Origin: Streptomyces sp. Je 1-332
GTDB taxonomy: Bacteria; Actinomycetota; Actinomycetes; Streptomycetales; Streptomycetaceae
Direction of reading: 5' to 3'
Assembly: GCF_040730185.1 (NCBI RefSeq)
Contig: NZ_CP160402.1
Coordinates: 6,386,001-6,450,000, forward strand
DNA: 64,000 bases
Shown: positions 45,422 to 53,627 of the stretch, in pieces
How the letters are laid out: every line of letters begins with the position of its first letter
Numbering within the stretch: position 1 is the first letter of the stretch
Translations under genes and position numbers: made by a program
The notes under the pieces: model-generated
The model's input: the letters and a program-made list of their open reading frames with translations, nothing else
The model's database searches: none
Told to the model about the DNA's origin: nothing

Positions 45422-46302
45422 ACGGCCCCTCGACACCGGCAGGCACCCAGCGGGCGACCGACAGCTGGGCCCTGCTCAGCGCCACGGTCAAAGGGGTCGG
45501 CAAGAAGTACAGCCAGGACAGCTGCGGAGCCCTCTCCGTCGCCGAGGGGCGCGCCGCGGTGCTCACCGTCGCCGACGGCCATGGCTCCGCCGCCCACTTC
45601 CGCAGCGACTTCGGCTCCCGGTGGGCCGTCGAGGAGTTCACCGCGTGCGCGGAGGGCTTCGCGCGGGAGGCCGTGCGGGTGGGCGCCGACGCGACGGGCT
45701 GGAACGGCCTGCGCGCCGAGGCCCGCAGGCTGCCGCAGCAGGTGGCGCACCGCTGGCGCGAGCGCGCGCTCCTGCACGACTGCAACTCCCCGGCGCACGG
45801 CGCACGCCGCCTGACGGCCCCGGCCGACGAGCCGCCCGACCTCGCCGTGTACGGGAGCACGCTCATAGGCGCCGTCGTCACTCAAACCATGCTGTTCTGC
45901 TGGCAGTTGGGCGACGGGGACATCGTCCTCGTCGACGCGGAAGGCACCCCGCACACACCGCTCTCGACAGGACCCGACATGGGGGACGAGACGGACTCGC
46001 TGTGCGAGCCCGAGCCCTGGCGCAAGATGCGGTCGCACTGGCAGCCCTTCACCGGGGGCGCGCCACCGGTCGTGCTCCTGTCCACCGACGGCCTCTCCAA
46101 GAGCTTCGCCGACCACCAGGGGTTCCTGGACTTCGCCACCGGCGTCACCGAACGCGCCGCGGGGCAGGGCGTGCCCGCGGTGCAGGCGCAGCTCGCGGAC
46201 TGGCTGGAGCGGGCCGCCAAGTACTCCGGTGACGACACCACGTTCGTGGGCGCCTTCGCGGCCACCGCACTAGCTGAGACCGAGAGAGGAACCGCATGGT
46301 GA
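45418..46302 (+). CDS. PP2C-type protein phosphatase
   Basis: A 294-residue phosphatase. Motifs: KKYSQDSCG, VLTVADGHGSAAHF (metal Asp), CWQLGDGDIVLVD, LLSTDGLSKSF and SGDDTTF. Unlike housekeeping PP2C it belongs to the TerY-P triad type. It should remove phosphate from partners of the neighbouring kinase. Start GTG at 45418; its end overlaps the kinase start by 7 nt. Confidence 0.9.
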   Translation: MNGPSTPAGTQRATDSWALLSATVKGVGKKYSQDSCGALSVAEGRAAVLTVADGHGSAAHFRSDFGSRWAVEEFTACAEGFAREAVRVGADATGWNGLRAEARRLPQQVAHRWRERALLHDCNSPAHGARRLTAPADEPPDLAVYGSTLIGAVVTQTMLFCWQLGDGDIVLVDAEGTPHTPLSTGPDMGDETDSLCEPEPWRKMRSHWQPFTGGAPPVVLLSTDGLSKSFADHQGFLDFATGVTERAAGQGVPAVQAQLADWLERAAKYSGDDTTFVGAFAATALAETERGTAW

Positions 46303-47645
46303 ACGGCATGCTCGCCGCCGGAAAGACCCTGGTGGCCGAGTCGGGGGAGAAGGTCAAGGTCGCCGAACTCTTCGGCTCCGGCGGCCAGGGCGAGGTCTAC
46401 CGCGTGACGACGCCACAGGGCGACCGCGCGCTGAAGTGGTACTACCCGCAGCTGGCCGACGCCCGCCAGCGGCAGATCCTCGAAGGGCTCATCGCGCGCG
46501 GCTGGAGCGACGACCGCTTCCTGTGGCCCACGGCGATCGTCCTCGACCCGGAGGGCAGCCAGCCGGGCTTCGGCTATCTCATGGACGTACGCCCTTCGCG
46601 CTTCCAGGACCTGCCCGCACTGTTCCGCCGCGACCCGTCGGTGTCGGCGGCGACGATGCGCACGCTGGTCACCGTGGCGCTGCACACCGTCGAGGCGTAC
46701 AGATCGCTGCACTCCAGGGGCATCGCCTACCGCGACATCAACTGGGGGAACATCTTCTTCGACCCGCGCACCGGGGACGTGCTGGTGTGCGACAACGACA
46801 ACGCGGTGGTGGAGGGCGAGTCCGCCGCGGTCGCGGGGACGATGGACTTCATGGCGCCCGAACTGGTCCGCCGCGACAAAGGGGTGCAGCCCGGCACCCA
46901 GACCGACCTGCACTCGCTGGCCGTCCTGCTCTTCCTGCTCCTGATGAACGACCACCCGTTCAACGGCGCGCAGGCCCTGCAGATCCGCTGCATGGACGAG
47001 GCCGCCAAACGGCGTCTCTACGGCACCGACCCCGTCTTCGTCTACGACCCGTCCGACGCCCGCAACCGGCCCGTCCCCGACGAGCAGCCGACCGTGGTCG
47101 CCACCTGGGGAGCGCTGCCGCCGATCCTGCGGGACCTGTTCATCCGTACCTTCACGGAGGGGGTACGGACACCGGTCAAGCGGGTCCGCGAGTCGCAGTG
47201 GTGCCACGCCCTGAGCCAGGTCCTCGACGCCATCACCCAGTGCGGCTCCTGCGGCAAGCAGAACCTCACGCAGCCGGACGGCGCCGCCCCCGACTGCTGG
47301 AAATGCGGTCGTACGCTGGTGCTGCCGCCGCGGCTCGAACTGGTCACCGGTACGGGGACCTCGCGCACCCGGCGCGGCATCAGGCTCGCCCCGAGCGCGC
47401 GGGTCTACGCCCATCACCTCGTCGAGTATCCCGACCGGCACGACTTCCGGGCCGTCGTGGGCGAGGTGACCGCACACCCGCAGAACCCGGGAAGGTTCGG
47501 CCTCACCAACCACACCAAGGACGTGTGGACCGCGCGGAAGGACGACGGGACCGTGCGGGACGTGGAGCCCGGCCGGACCATCGCGCTGCGGGAGGGACTG
47601 CTGCTCGAGTTCGGGGGCGGGGCCGAGGCGGAGGTCCGGGGCTAG
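46296..47645 (+). CDS. Ser/Thr kinase with zinc ribbon and beta-rich tail
   Basis: A 449-residue kinase. Gly loop GSGGQGEV (27-34), K47, catalytic loop YRDINWGN (D147, N152; Tyr for the usual His), D166 in CDNDN in place of DFG, and MAPEL. After the kinase fold a zinc ribbon (C316, C319, C334, C337) is followed by a 100-residue beta-rich region (LTNHTKDVWTARKDDG, then LREGLLLEFG) that may be FHA-like. The kinase/PP2C/vWA set with a zinc ribbon matches the TerY-P triad. Likely phosphorylates the vWA, the GAP1-like or a chaperone partner. Confidence 0.9.
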   Translation: MVNGMLAAGKTLVAESGEKVKVAELFGSGGQGEVYRVTTPQGDRALKWYYPQLADARQRQILEGLIARGWSDDRFLWPTAIVLDPEGSQPGFGYLMDVRPSRFQDLPALFRRDPSVSAATMRTLVTVALHTVEAYRSLHSRGIAYRDINWGNIFFDPRTGDVLVCDNDNAVVEGESAAVAGTMDFMAPELVRRDKGVQPGTQTDLHSLAVLLFLLLMNDHPFNGAQALQIRCMDEAAKRRLYGTDPVFVYDPSDARNRPVPDEQPTVVATWGALPPILRDLFIRTFTEGVRTPVKRVRESQWCHALSQVLDAITQCGSCGKQNLTQPDGAAPDCWKCGRTLVLPPRLELVTGTGTSRTRRGIRLAPSARVYAHHLVEYPDRHDFRAVVGEVTAHPQNPGRFGLTNHTKDVWTARKDDGTVRDVEPGRTIALREGLLLEFGGGAEAEVRG

Positions 47646-47661
47646 GCGGAGGTCCGCGGCT
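47626..47661. repeat. 18-bp tandem duplication across two convergent stops
   Basis: AGGCGGAGGTCCGGGGCT (47626-47643) is repeated with one change at 47644-47661. The kinase stop is at the end of copy 1, and the FN3-like gene's stop, on the other strand, at the end of copy 2. Confidence 0.9.
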
Positions 47662-49801
47662 AGGCGGGGCGAGAGGACGCGGGCGGCTGCTTCGTGCGCC
47701 ACCGCCGCCACCACGTCCGCCACCAGGGGGTGGGCGCCGGCGGGAGCGGTGGTGGCGCGGCGGGCAGCACGGCCCGCGCGGACGGCGCGCCGATGGCCAC
47801 GGCGTCCGGCCTCGGCAGCGCGGTCACGGTGAACCGGCACTCCGCCGGGGAGACCTGGAGCGCCACGGGGCGCCCGGAGACGTGCTGGCTGCGTGCCACG
47901 CGCCGCTCACCGCCGCGCAGCCCGTCCTCCCAGGAGATGAGGGTGAGGACGGCGGGCTCGGGCCACGCGAACCGCAGCTCGGCGCGGTCGGCGGCCACGC
48001 GCCGCACCTCCAAGTCCCGTACCTCCCCCTGGTGTTCGACCACCACGTTCGGTCCGGATACCGCGCGGTCGCCGAGCACGCTCACGGCCGTCATCCGCAG
48101 CCGCTCACGGGGCGGCGGCAGCACGTCGACGGAGGTCGGCGGCGTGCCGTCGGGCGGGCCAAGGCGGCCCACGTGCTCGGACACGTCGGCGCCGGCCGGC
48201 ACGGGATGAGCGAACCACGGCACCAGGTGGGCATCCCCGCGGGCGGGCGGACGCCACGCGACACGTACACGACCGTCGTCGAGGCGCCGTACGGAGAGCT
48301 CCTCCACCGGCGACGGCCAGCGTTCGACACGGGCGGTGACCGTACGCCCCGGTGACCGGACGAGCCGCCCGCCGGGGCCGGCGTACGCGCACCGGACCTC
48401 GTAGACGTAGCCGCCCACGGCGAGCGGCGTGTCCAGGAGCCGGTCGTGCTCGCAGAACACCCGCTGCCCGGGGCCGTTGTCGCCCTCGGCCCTCCGCACG
48501 GCACTGACCTCCAGGGCCGAGGGGTCCGGCAGCCACCGCAGCCGCACGCCGTCCGGCACCGCTTCGACGCGCAGCTGCGTGACGTCCGGGGTGAGCAGCA
48601 CCTGCGCGGTGACGCGCGGGATCCCGGCGATGCGGTCCCCGCGCATCGGGAACACGGCGTAGCGCAGCGGACGCCCGGTGGGGGGATCGAGGTCGGCCCG
48701 TGCGAGGGCGGTGTCGTCGGCGGACACCTCGACGGCGAGTTCGGGAGCGCCGTCGGGGTACCGCAGCACGCGGTACGACACCGGGGAGGTGCCCGGGCGC
48801 GAGTGCGTGTGCGTGTCCCGGCCGTGCCCGCTCGGGGCGCGCCAGGAGAGTCGTACGGTCCGTTCGCCGACGGCGGCCGTCACCTCCGACTCCGGTGAGG
48901 TGGTGGGGGCGTCGGCCAGAAGCGCGGCCACGCGCAGGAGTCCGGCCCGCGCGTCCACGTCGTCGCGGGCCTGCCGCAGGGCGTCGAGCCAGGCGCCGGC
49001 CGCGCCACGGAGGTCGCCCTTGCCCGTCAACTCATCTGCTGTGCGGCAGAGTTGGCTGACGGCGGCCGCCCGGGATCGAAGCGTGCCGAGCAGCGCGGAC
49101 AGTACGTGATCCGTGGCCGCCGGGGCGAGCAGCTCCGCGAGCCGTTCGGCCTCGCGCAGACCGGTGCCGGGCCAGACGTCGTTGAGGGTCTCGGCGGCGT
49201 TCCGGGCCTCTCCGGCCGTCGGGAAACGGACGGCGGAGACGGCGTCCGCGAGCGGCCCGGCCTCGGCGTGGTGCACTCCGAGGGCGACGGCGTGCGCGGC
49301 AGAGGGAGGTGTGCGGGAGGCCCCGCCCTTACCCTCCGCGACGCTGTCGACCAGCCGGCAGCACAACTCCCACAGGACGATGCGGCGCAGGCCCATCGGG
49401 TCGTCGCGCACGACGGTCTCCAGGGTGTCCACGACGGCGGCCACGTCCAGGGCGCGCGGGTACCCGGAGGCCATCCACTGGGCGCGGCACTCCTGGACGT
49501 ACGCCAGGTCGGCGCGCCGCCACAGGCCGCCGCGGGCGGGGAACCACAGGCCGTCGAGGATGCGGAAGCCGTCGTCGGTCTCCGCCTGCGGCAGCGTGCC
49601 GAAGAGCGCCTGCGTCGACTGCCCCGAAGCGTTCGCGGGAGCGGGAGCGCGGAGGGCGTCGGCGGCGTGCCGGAAGCCCAGTTTCCTGATCTCCGCGTGC
49701 AGTTGGACGTAGCCGCGCATCGCGGGGAAGGCGGGGAGGCTCGGCAGGGGGAGCCTGGAGATGTCGTCCGGCGGGCGCTCGCCGGGGAGCCAGTTCGTCA
49801 T
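47660..49801 (-). CDS. Large protein with FN3-like beta domains
   Basis: A 713-residue protein. The first 290 residues are helical and unassigned (WFPARGGLWRRADLAYVQEC and following). Residues about 310-680 consist of roughly four beta-sandwich repeats with the W-x-P and Y-x-V patterns of fibronectin type III (VRLSWRAPSG, VRLRWLPDP, VRVAWRPP, LRFAWPEP). The C-terminus is Pro/Trp/Arg-rich (PWWRTWWRRWR). No signal peptide, so cytosolic. Last gene of the chaperone/CHAT operon, 3 bp after the TM protein. Its repeats suggest an adaptor or target-binding role. Confidence 0.75.
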   Translation of the reverse strand: MTNWLPGERPPDDISRLPLPSLPAFPAMRGYVQLHAEIRKLGFRHAADALRAPAPANASGQSTQALFGTLPQAETDDGFRILDGLWFPARGGLWRRADLAYVQECRAQWMASGYPRALDVAAVVDTLETVVRDDPMGLRRIVLWELCCRLVDSVAEGKGGASRTPPSAAHAVALGVHHAEAGPLADAVSAVRFPTAGEARNAAETLNDVWPGTGLREAERLAELLAPAATDHVLSALLGTLRSRAAAVSQLCRTADELTGKGDLRGAAGAWLDALRQARDDVDARAGLLRVAALLADAPTTSPESEVTAAVGERTVRLSWRAPSGHGRDTHTHSRPGTSPVSYRVLRYPDGAPELAVEVSADDTALARADLDPPTGRPLRYAVFPMRGDRIAGIPRVTAQVLLTPDVTQLRVEAVPDGVRLRWLPDPSALEVSAVRRAEGDNGPGQRVFCEHDRLLDTPLAVGGYVYEVRCAYAGPGGRLVRSPGRTVTARVERWPSPVEELSVRRLDDGRVRVAWRPPARGDAHLVPWFAHPVPAGADVSEHVGRLGPPDGTPPTSVDVLPPPRERLRMTAVSVLGDRAVSGPNVVVEHQGEVRDLEVRRVAADRAELRFAWPEPAVLTLISWEDGLRGGERRVARSQHVSGRPVALQVSPAECRFTVTALPRPDAVAIGAPSARAVLPAAPPPLPPAPTPWWRTWWRRWRTKQPPASSRPA

Positions 49802-49804
49802 GGA

Positions 49805-50284
49805 TCAGCCGCCGGGCACCGTGTAGAAGTACACCCTGACCGTCGCCGTCGACGCGGGGTCGCCCAGTTTGTGGAAGTCGTCCGTCGCCGTCTTCTTGGT
49901 GAACATCCCCGGACGGCCCTTGTCGAGCAGCGAGTTGACGCGGTGCGCGTACGCCTCGCCGCTCCTGGACCCGCCGAACGTCAGCACCAGCGCCGCCTCA
50001 CGGCCCGCCCACCTCCCGGTGCTCTTGTGGATCTGCGCGGCGAGATCACCCTTGTCGGTGCCCTTGACCCGGAACTCCTCGGGCTGCAGCTCCACCGAGC
50101 GGGGACCTGTCGGTGTGGGGGACGGCGAGGGCTTCGGGCTCTGTTTGGACGCCTTGGGGCGGTCGGCCAGGGGGTCCGGACGGTCGGCCATCGACACCAG
50201 GGCCAGGACGAGGAGCAGATCGGCGAAGAGCCATCCCGCGAGTACGACCACGCTGATCCGCCCCCGGCGCCGGGTCCGGCTCAC
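49805..50284 (-). CDS. Single-pass membrane protein with small soluble domain
   Basis: A 159-residue protein: basic N-terminus, one membrane segment (about residues 12-30, ISVVVLAGWLFADLLLVLAL with an Asp inside), a Pro/Ser linker, then an 85-residue alpha/beta domain ending VYFYTVPGG. The Asp within the membrane segment recalls MotB/ExbD-type anchors, and AALVLTFGGSRSGEAYAHRVNSLLDKG is vaguely OmpA-like; both are only suggestions. The GTG overlaps the stop of the coiled-coil gene (GTGA). Confidence 0.7.
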   Translation of the reverse strand: MSRTRRRGRISVVVLAGWLFADLLLVLALVSMADRPDPLADRPKASKQSPKPSPSPTPTGPRSVELQPEEFRVKGTDKGDLAAQIHKSTGRWAGREAALVLTFGGSRSGEAYAHRVNSLLDKGRPGMFTKKTATDDFHKLGDPASTATVRVYFYTVPGG

Positions 50285-51831
50285 GCGTCGCCTCCGGCGG
50301 GCGGCCGGTGCGGTGGCCACGGTGGCGGATCGACGGGGTCGGCGGGGGCGGGGATGTGTCGTCCGCGGGCATGCAGGGCGCGGGTCGCCTCACTGCGGAG
50401 ACTGTCGTCGGCGACGTGCTCGTCGATCGTCTGCTCGTCGGCCCTCCGCTCGGCGAGCCCCTGACCATCGGCAGCGAGCCCGTCTCCGGCGTGCGCGTCG
50501 GCCGTGTCGACGCTGAGGCCGCTCCACGGATCGCCGCCCGTCGCTTGGACGCCCGTCGCTTGGACGCCCGCCGCTTGGACGCCCGGCGCATGGACGCTCC
50601 CCGTGCCGCCGTTCACCTCCGCGCCGCCGCTCCAGCCGTGCCCATGGCCCGCGGCCCCGGCAGAGGCAGGCACGGTCGGCGCCCCCAGCGGCATCGAAGA
50701 CCCCGCCAGCGCACCGATCCGTGCGTCGAGCCGTGCCGCCGCGTCCTGCCAGTGCGCCGCCGCCGCGTCCCACCGCTCCGTAGCCTCACGCATCCCGTCC
50801 ACCGCGTCGCCCGTACGCCCGGTGCTCGCGACCAGCGCCTGCGACGCGCGGTCGGTGGCCTCGGCCACCGACTCCGACTTGATGACCAGCGACTGCTGCG
50901 CGGCGATCAGGGACTTCAACGAGGCCTCGACCGTGTCGCCCGCCGCCTTGACGCGGTCGGCGATACCGCGCGCCGCGTCCGCGCCCGCCGTGCTCGCCTT
51001 GTCCGCCGCCGTCCGGCCGTCGCGCAGGGTCTGCTCGATACGGGATGCCGCGACGCCCAGCTTCGGCACTTCGAGGGTGAGCGCGTCCGCCGCCGCCTTC
51101 AGCGCGTCGATGGACTGGCTCACCGCCGTCGTCGTACCGGTCAGCGCCTTGTGGCTGGTCTCCGCCTTCGACGCGAGCTGCCGCATCTGGCCCGCCGCCT
51201 TGGTGAGCTCGGAGGTGAACTGCCTCGGTGAGGCGCTGCGGTGCGGGGCCAGCACCATCTGCGTACGCGTGAGGACGGAGGCGAGTTCGGCGAGCAGCCG
51301 CTCCCGCTCGCTGTGTTGCTCCGTCTCCTCGCGCTCCGTGCGCGACCGCACCCGTGCGTGCCACACCGACAGCAGGACGAGGAGGGCGATCAAAAGCACC
51401 GCCATCAGGGCGACGTTCTCGAAGCGGCCGAGAGCCGACAGATGCCCGCCGAAGCCCGACTGCCACAGCTGGAGGAAGGGGCGCGTCGATTCCTTGGGAT
51501 CCTCCTTGCTCAGTTCGCCGTACGCCCGCACGGCCTCCCGCAGCCCGAACCACGTGACCAGGAGCGGGATGAACACGAGGATCCCGAGGGCGGCTTCGAG
51601 GCGGCCGTCGTGGCGCCCGGCCCGCCCGGCGGGCGGCGTGAGGACGCTCTCGGGACGTACGTAGGCGTCCACGAGGTCCACCTCGGCCCACCGGTCGAGC
51701 TGGTGGGCCGGTTTCAAGTCCGCTGCAAGCACCGACAGTTCGGCCGAACGGGGCGCGAGCGATGGATGGGCCGCCAGACGCTGCAGCTCGTCGACGAGTT
51801 TCTGCTTGTCCAGCAGTTCTGCGGGCGTCAA
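50281..51831 (-). CDS. Two-TM protein with long coiled-coil tail
   Basis: A 516-residue protein. Two membrane segments (about residues 82-99, LEAALGILVFIPLLVTWFG, and 138-158) are followed by a long helical tail (about 165-375) with the Ala/Ser/Lys/Gln-rich heptads of chemoreceptor-like coiled coils. The last 120 residues are low-complexity, with GVQATGVQATG repeats from 15-bp tandem units at about 50540-50590. The start is TTG, overlapping the Hsp70 stop (TTGA). With the next gene product it may form a MotA/MotB- or ZorA/ZorB-like pair; inference only. Confidence 0.75.
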   Translation of the reverse strand: MTPAELLDKQKLVDELQRLAAHPSLAPRSAELSVLAADLKPAHQLDRWAEVDLVDAYVRPESVLTPPAGRAGRHDGRLEAALGILVFIPLLVTWFGLREAVRAYGELSKEDPKESTRPFLQLWQSGFGGHLSALGRFENVALMAVLLIALLVLLSVWHARVRSRTEREETEQHSERERLLAELASVLTRTQMVLAPHRSASPRQFTSELTKAAGQMRQLASKAETSHKALTGTTTAVSQSIDALKAAADALTLEVPKLGVAASRIEQTLRDGRTAADKASTAGADAARGIADRVKAAGDTVEASLKSLIAAQQSLVIKSESVAEATDRASQALVASTGRTGDAVDGMREATERWDAAAAHWQDAAARLDARIGALAGSSMPLGAPTVPASAGAAGHGHGWSGGAEVNGGTGSVHAPGVQAAGVQATGVQATGGDPWSGLSVDTADAHAGDGLAADGQGLAERRADEQTIDEHVADDSLRSEATRALHARGRHIPAPADPVDPPPWPPHRPPAGGDA

Positions 51832-53627
51832 ACGCTTCCCCCTGTTCTCGGGCCCCGCCGGTGGCGCCCGTCGCGGTTCAACCGCCGCAACAGGGCTCCG
51901 GCATCGGCATGTTCAGGATTCCATGTGAGGCACTTCCCCAGGGCCTCGATCGCTTCATCGCGCCCCCCGAGTCGCTGTACTTCGACCGCGTGCCGGTAGG
52001 TGCGCTCCGCGAGCAGGCCGCGCACGCGCTCACTGGTCGGGTCGTGGCCGTACGCGCACCGCAGCCAGCGCTCGGCGTCGGGGAAGTGGGCGGGCGAGGT
52101 GTCGGCCATCGCGGCCGCGCAGTGCACGTCGATCATCGCGTCGAGCACGTCGGCTCCGGCGGGCCTGGTGGCCGCCCCCATCCACGCCGCGTGCGAGGCC
52201 TGCACGGCATCCTCGTACCGGCCTAGTTCCAACAGACTCTCCGCGCGGGCGAGTTGACGCAGCGCGACCCGGTCGGCCGGAGGCGGTGTCGGTGCGTCGG
52301 GCGCGACCGACGGCGGCTCCGCCGTCAGCTCGTCGAGCAGCTCGGCCGCCTCCGAGACGATCTCCCGCAGGAGTGTCACCGCCTCTCCCGCGCGCCCCTG
52401 TCCCGCGAGCAGCCGCGCCTGCTGCACATCCCTGCGCGGCGAGAACGAGAACTCCCGGGCCTGTTCGACGCCCCCGACCACCGTGGCAGGCAGGGCGGGC
52501 GCGTCCGACAGCGTGTCCTCCGCCGGGTCGGCGGGCTGTGGCGGGCCCTCCTCCAGCGCGGCGGACCCGGCGGCCCCGCCCGCGAGCCGTACCGCGTGCT
52601 TCAGCGCCCCCAGGGCGAGCAGCTCGGGCGGCGCCTGCACCCGGTGCCGGCCGAGCTCGGCCACCCCCGAACCGATCTGCTCCATCAGGGTGGTGCCGCC
52701 CGTCAAAAGCAGCGTGTCGACGTCCGCGGGCCTCATCCCGGCCTGGTCGAGCAGCGACCGCGCACGGTCGACCGTGCGCCGTACGTGCCGGGCGAGATAG
52801 GCGTCCACGTGGGGCCGTGTGAACCGCACCTCGAGCGGCGGCCCCGCCCCCACGTCCAGGGACAGCTCGGCGGCGCCCGCGCCGCCCGGTGTGCTCAACG
52901 CCTCCCGCGTCTCCTGCGCCCGCGCCCGCAGCGCGAGCCACACCTGAGGGTCCACCCCGGACACCGAGCCGGGACCGCGGTGCTCGCGGAGCAGACGTAC
53001 CGCCGACGACAGGACCTCCCCGTCGAAGGCGCGCCCGCCCGAGGTGGCCGCCCCCTCGAGGCCGAGCGCGCGGTAGTGCCCCCGCACCCCGCGCACCAGG
53101 CCGAGTTCGAAGCCCTCGTACCCCATCCCGTACACGAGGAAGGTCCCGCTGTCCCGCTCCGAGGCGTGCCCGGCCACCGCGGCCATCGCGTCGCTGATGA
53201 GCCGCGTGGGGGCGAGGCCTGCCTCCTGCGCCGCGTCCCGCAGCGCCGCACGCTGGGCCGACCGGTAGGCGACGGGAACGCTGATCACGGTCTGCGCGAC
53301 CGTCGCCGACGTCCGGGCCTCAAGGCGCTCCCGCAGCTCCCGCAGCATCCGCACCACCAGACGCTCCGGTGGGTACGAAGCCCCCCGCACCGGGACGGGC
53401 CGCCCGCCGCCGACCCGGCTCTTGAGGCTGGGGAAGGAGACGGGCAGGACGCCCGCCGGTGCGGGCTCGCACAGCAGCCACGGCCAGTCGGGCCGGTCGG
53501 GCCGGTCGAAGGGCGCCGCGTCGAGCCGGCGCGCGGGCTGTCCCGGCAGCGCGAACAGCGCACGCAGGCCCGTGCCGCCGAAGTCGAGCCCGAGGCACAC
53601 GGAGTCGCGCCCCACCGCTGCACTCAT
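51828..53627 (-). CDS. Hsp70-like protein with TPR-type C-terminus
   Basis: A 599-residue protein. Residues 1-370 are an actin/Hsp70 ATPase domain (LGLDFGGTGLRALF, VISVPVAYRSAQRAALRDAAQEAG, DAMAAVAGHA, TLLLTGGTTLMEQIG), but phosphate motif 2 (DLGGGT in DnaK) is YGMGYEG here, so hydrolysis may be weak. There is no peptide-binding beta domain; instead the C-terminal 200 residues are helical with TPR-like repeats (LLELGRYEDAVQASHAAWMG, DEAIEALGKCLTWNPEHADA). The ATG overlaps the dnaK stop (ATGA). It may be a co-chaperone or regulator for the DnaK encoded upstream. Confidence 0.85.
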   Translation of the reverse strand: MSAAVGRDSVCLGLDFGGTGLRALFALPGQPARRLDAAPFDRPDRPDWPWLLCEPAPAGVLPVSFPSLKSRVGGGRPVPVRGASYPPERLVVRMLRELRERLEARTSATVAQTVISVPVAYRSAQRAALRDAAQEAGLAPTRLISDAMAAVAGHASERDSGTFLVYGMGYEGFELGLVRGVRGHYRALGLEGAATSGGRAFDGEVLSSAVRLLREHRGPGSVSGVDPQVWLALRARAQETREALSTPGGAGAAELSLDVGAGPPLEVRFTRPHVDAYLARHVRRTVDRARSLLDQAGMRPADVDTLLLTGGTTLMEQIGSGVAELGRHRVQAPPELLALGALKHAVRLAGGAAGSAALEEGPPQPADPAEDTLSDAPALPATVVGGVEQAREFSFSPRRDVQQARLLAGQGRAGEAVTLLREIVSEAAELLDELTAEPPSVAPDAPTPPPADRVALRQLARAESLLELGRYEDAVQASHAAWMGAATRPAGADVLDAMIDVHCAAAMADTSPAHFPDAERWLRCAYGHDPTSERVRGLLAERTYRHAVEVQRLGGRDEAIEALGKCLTWNPEHADAGALLRRLNRDGRHRRGPRTGGSV

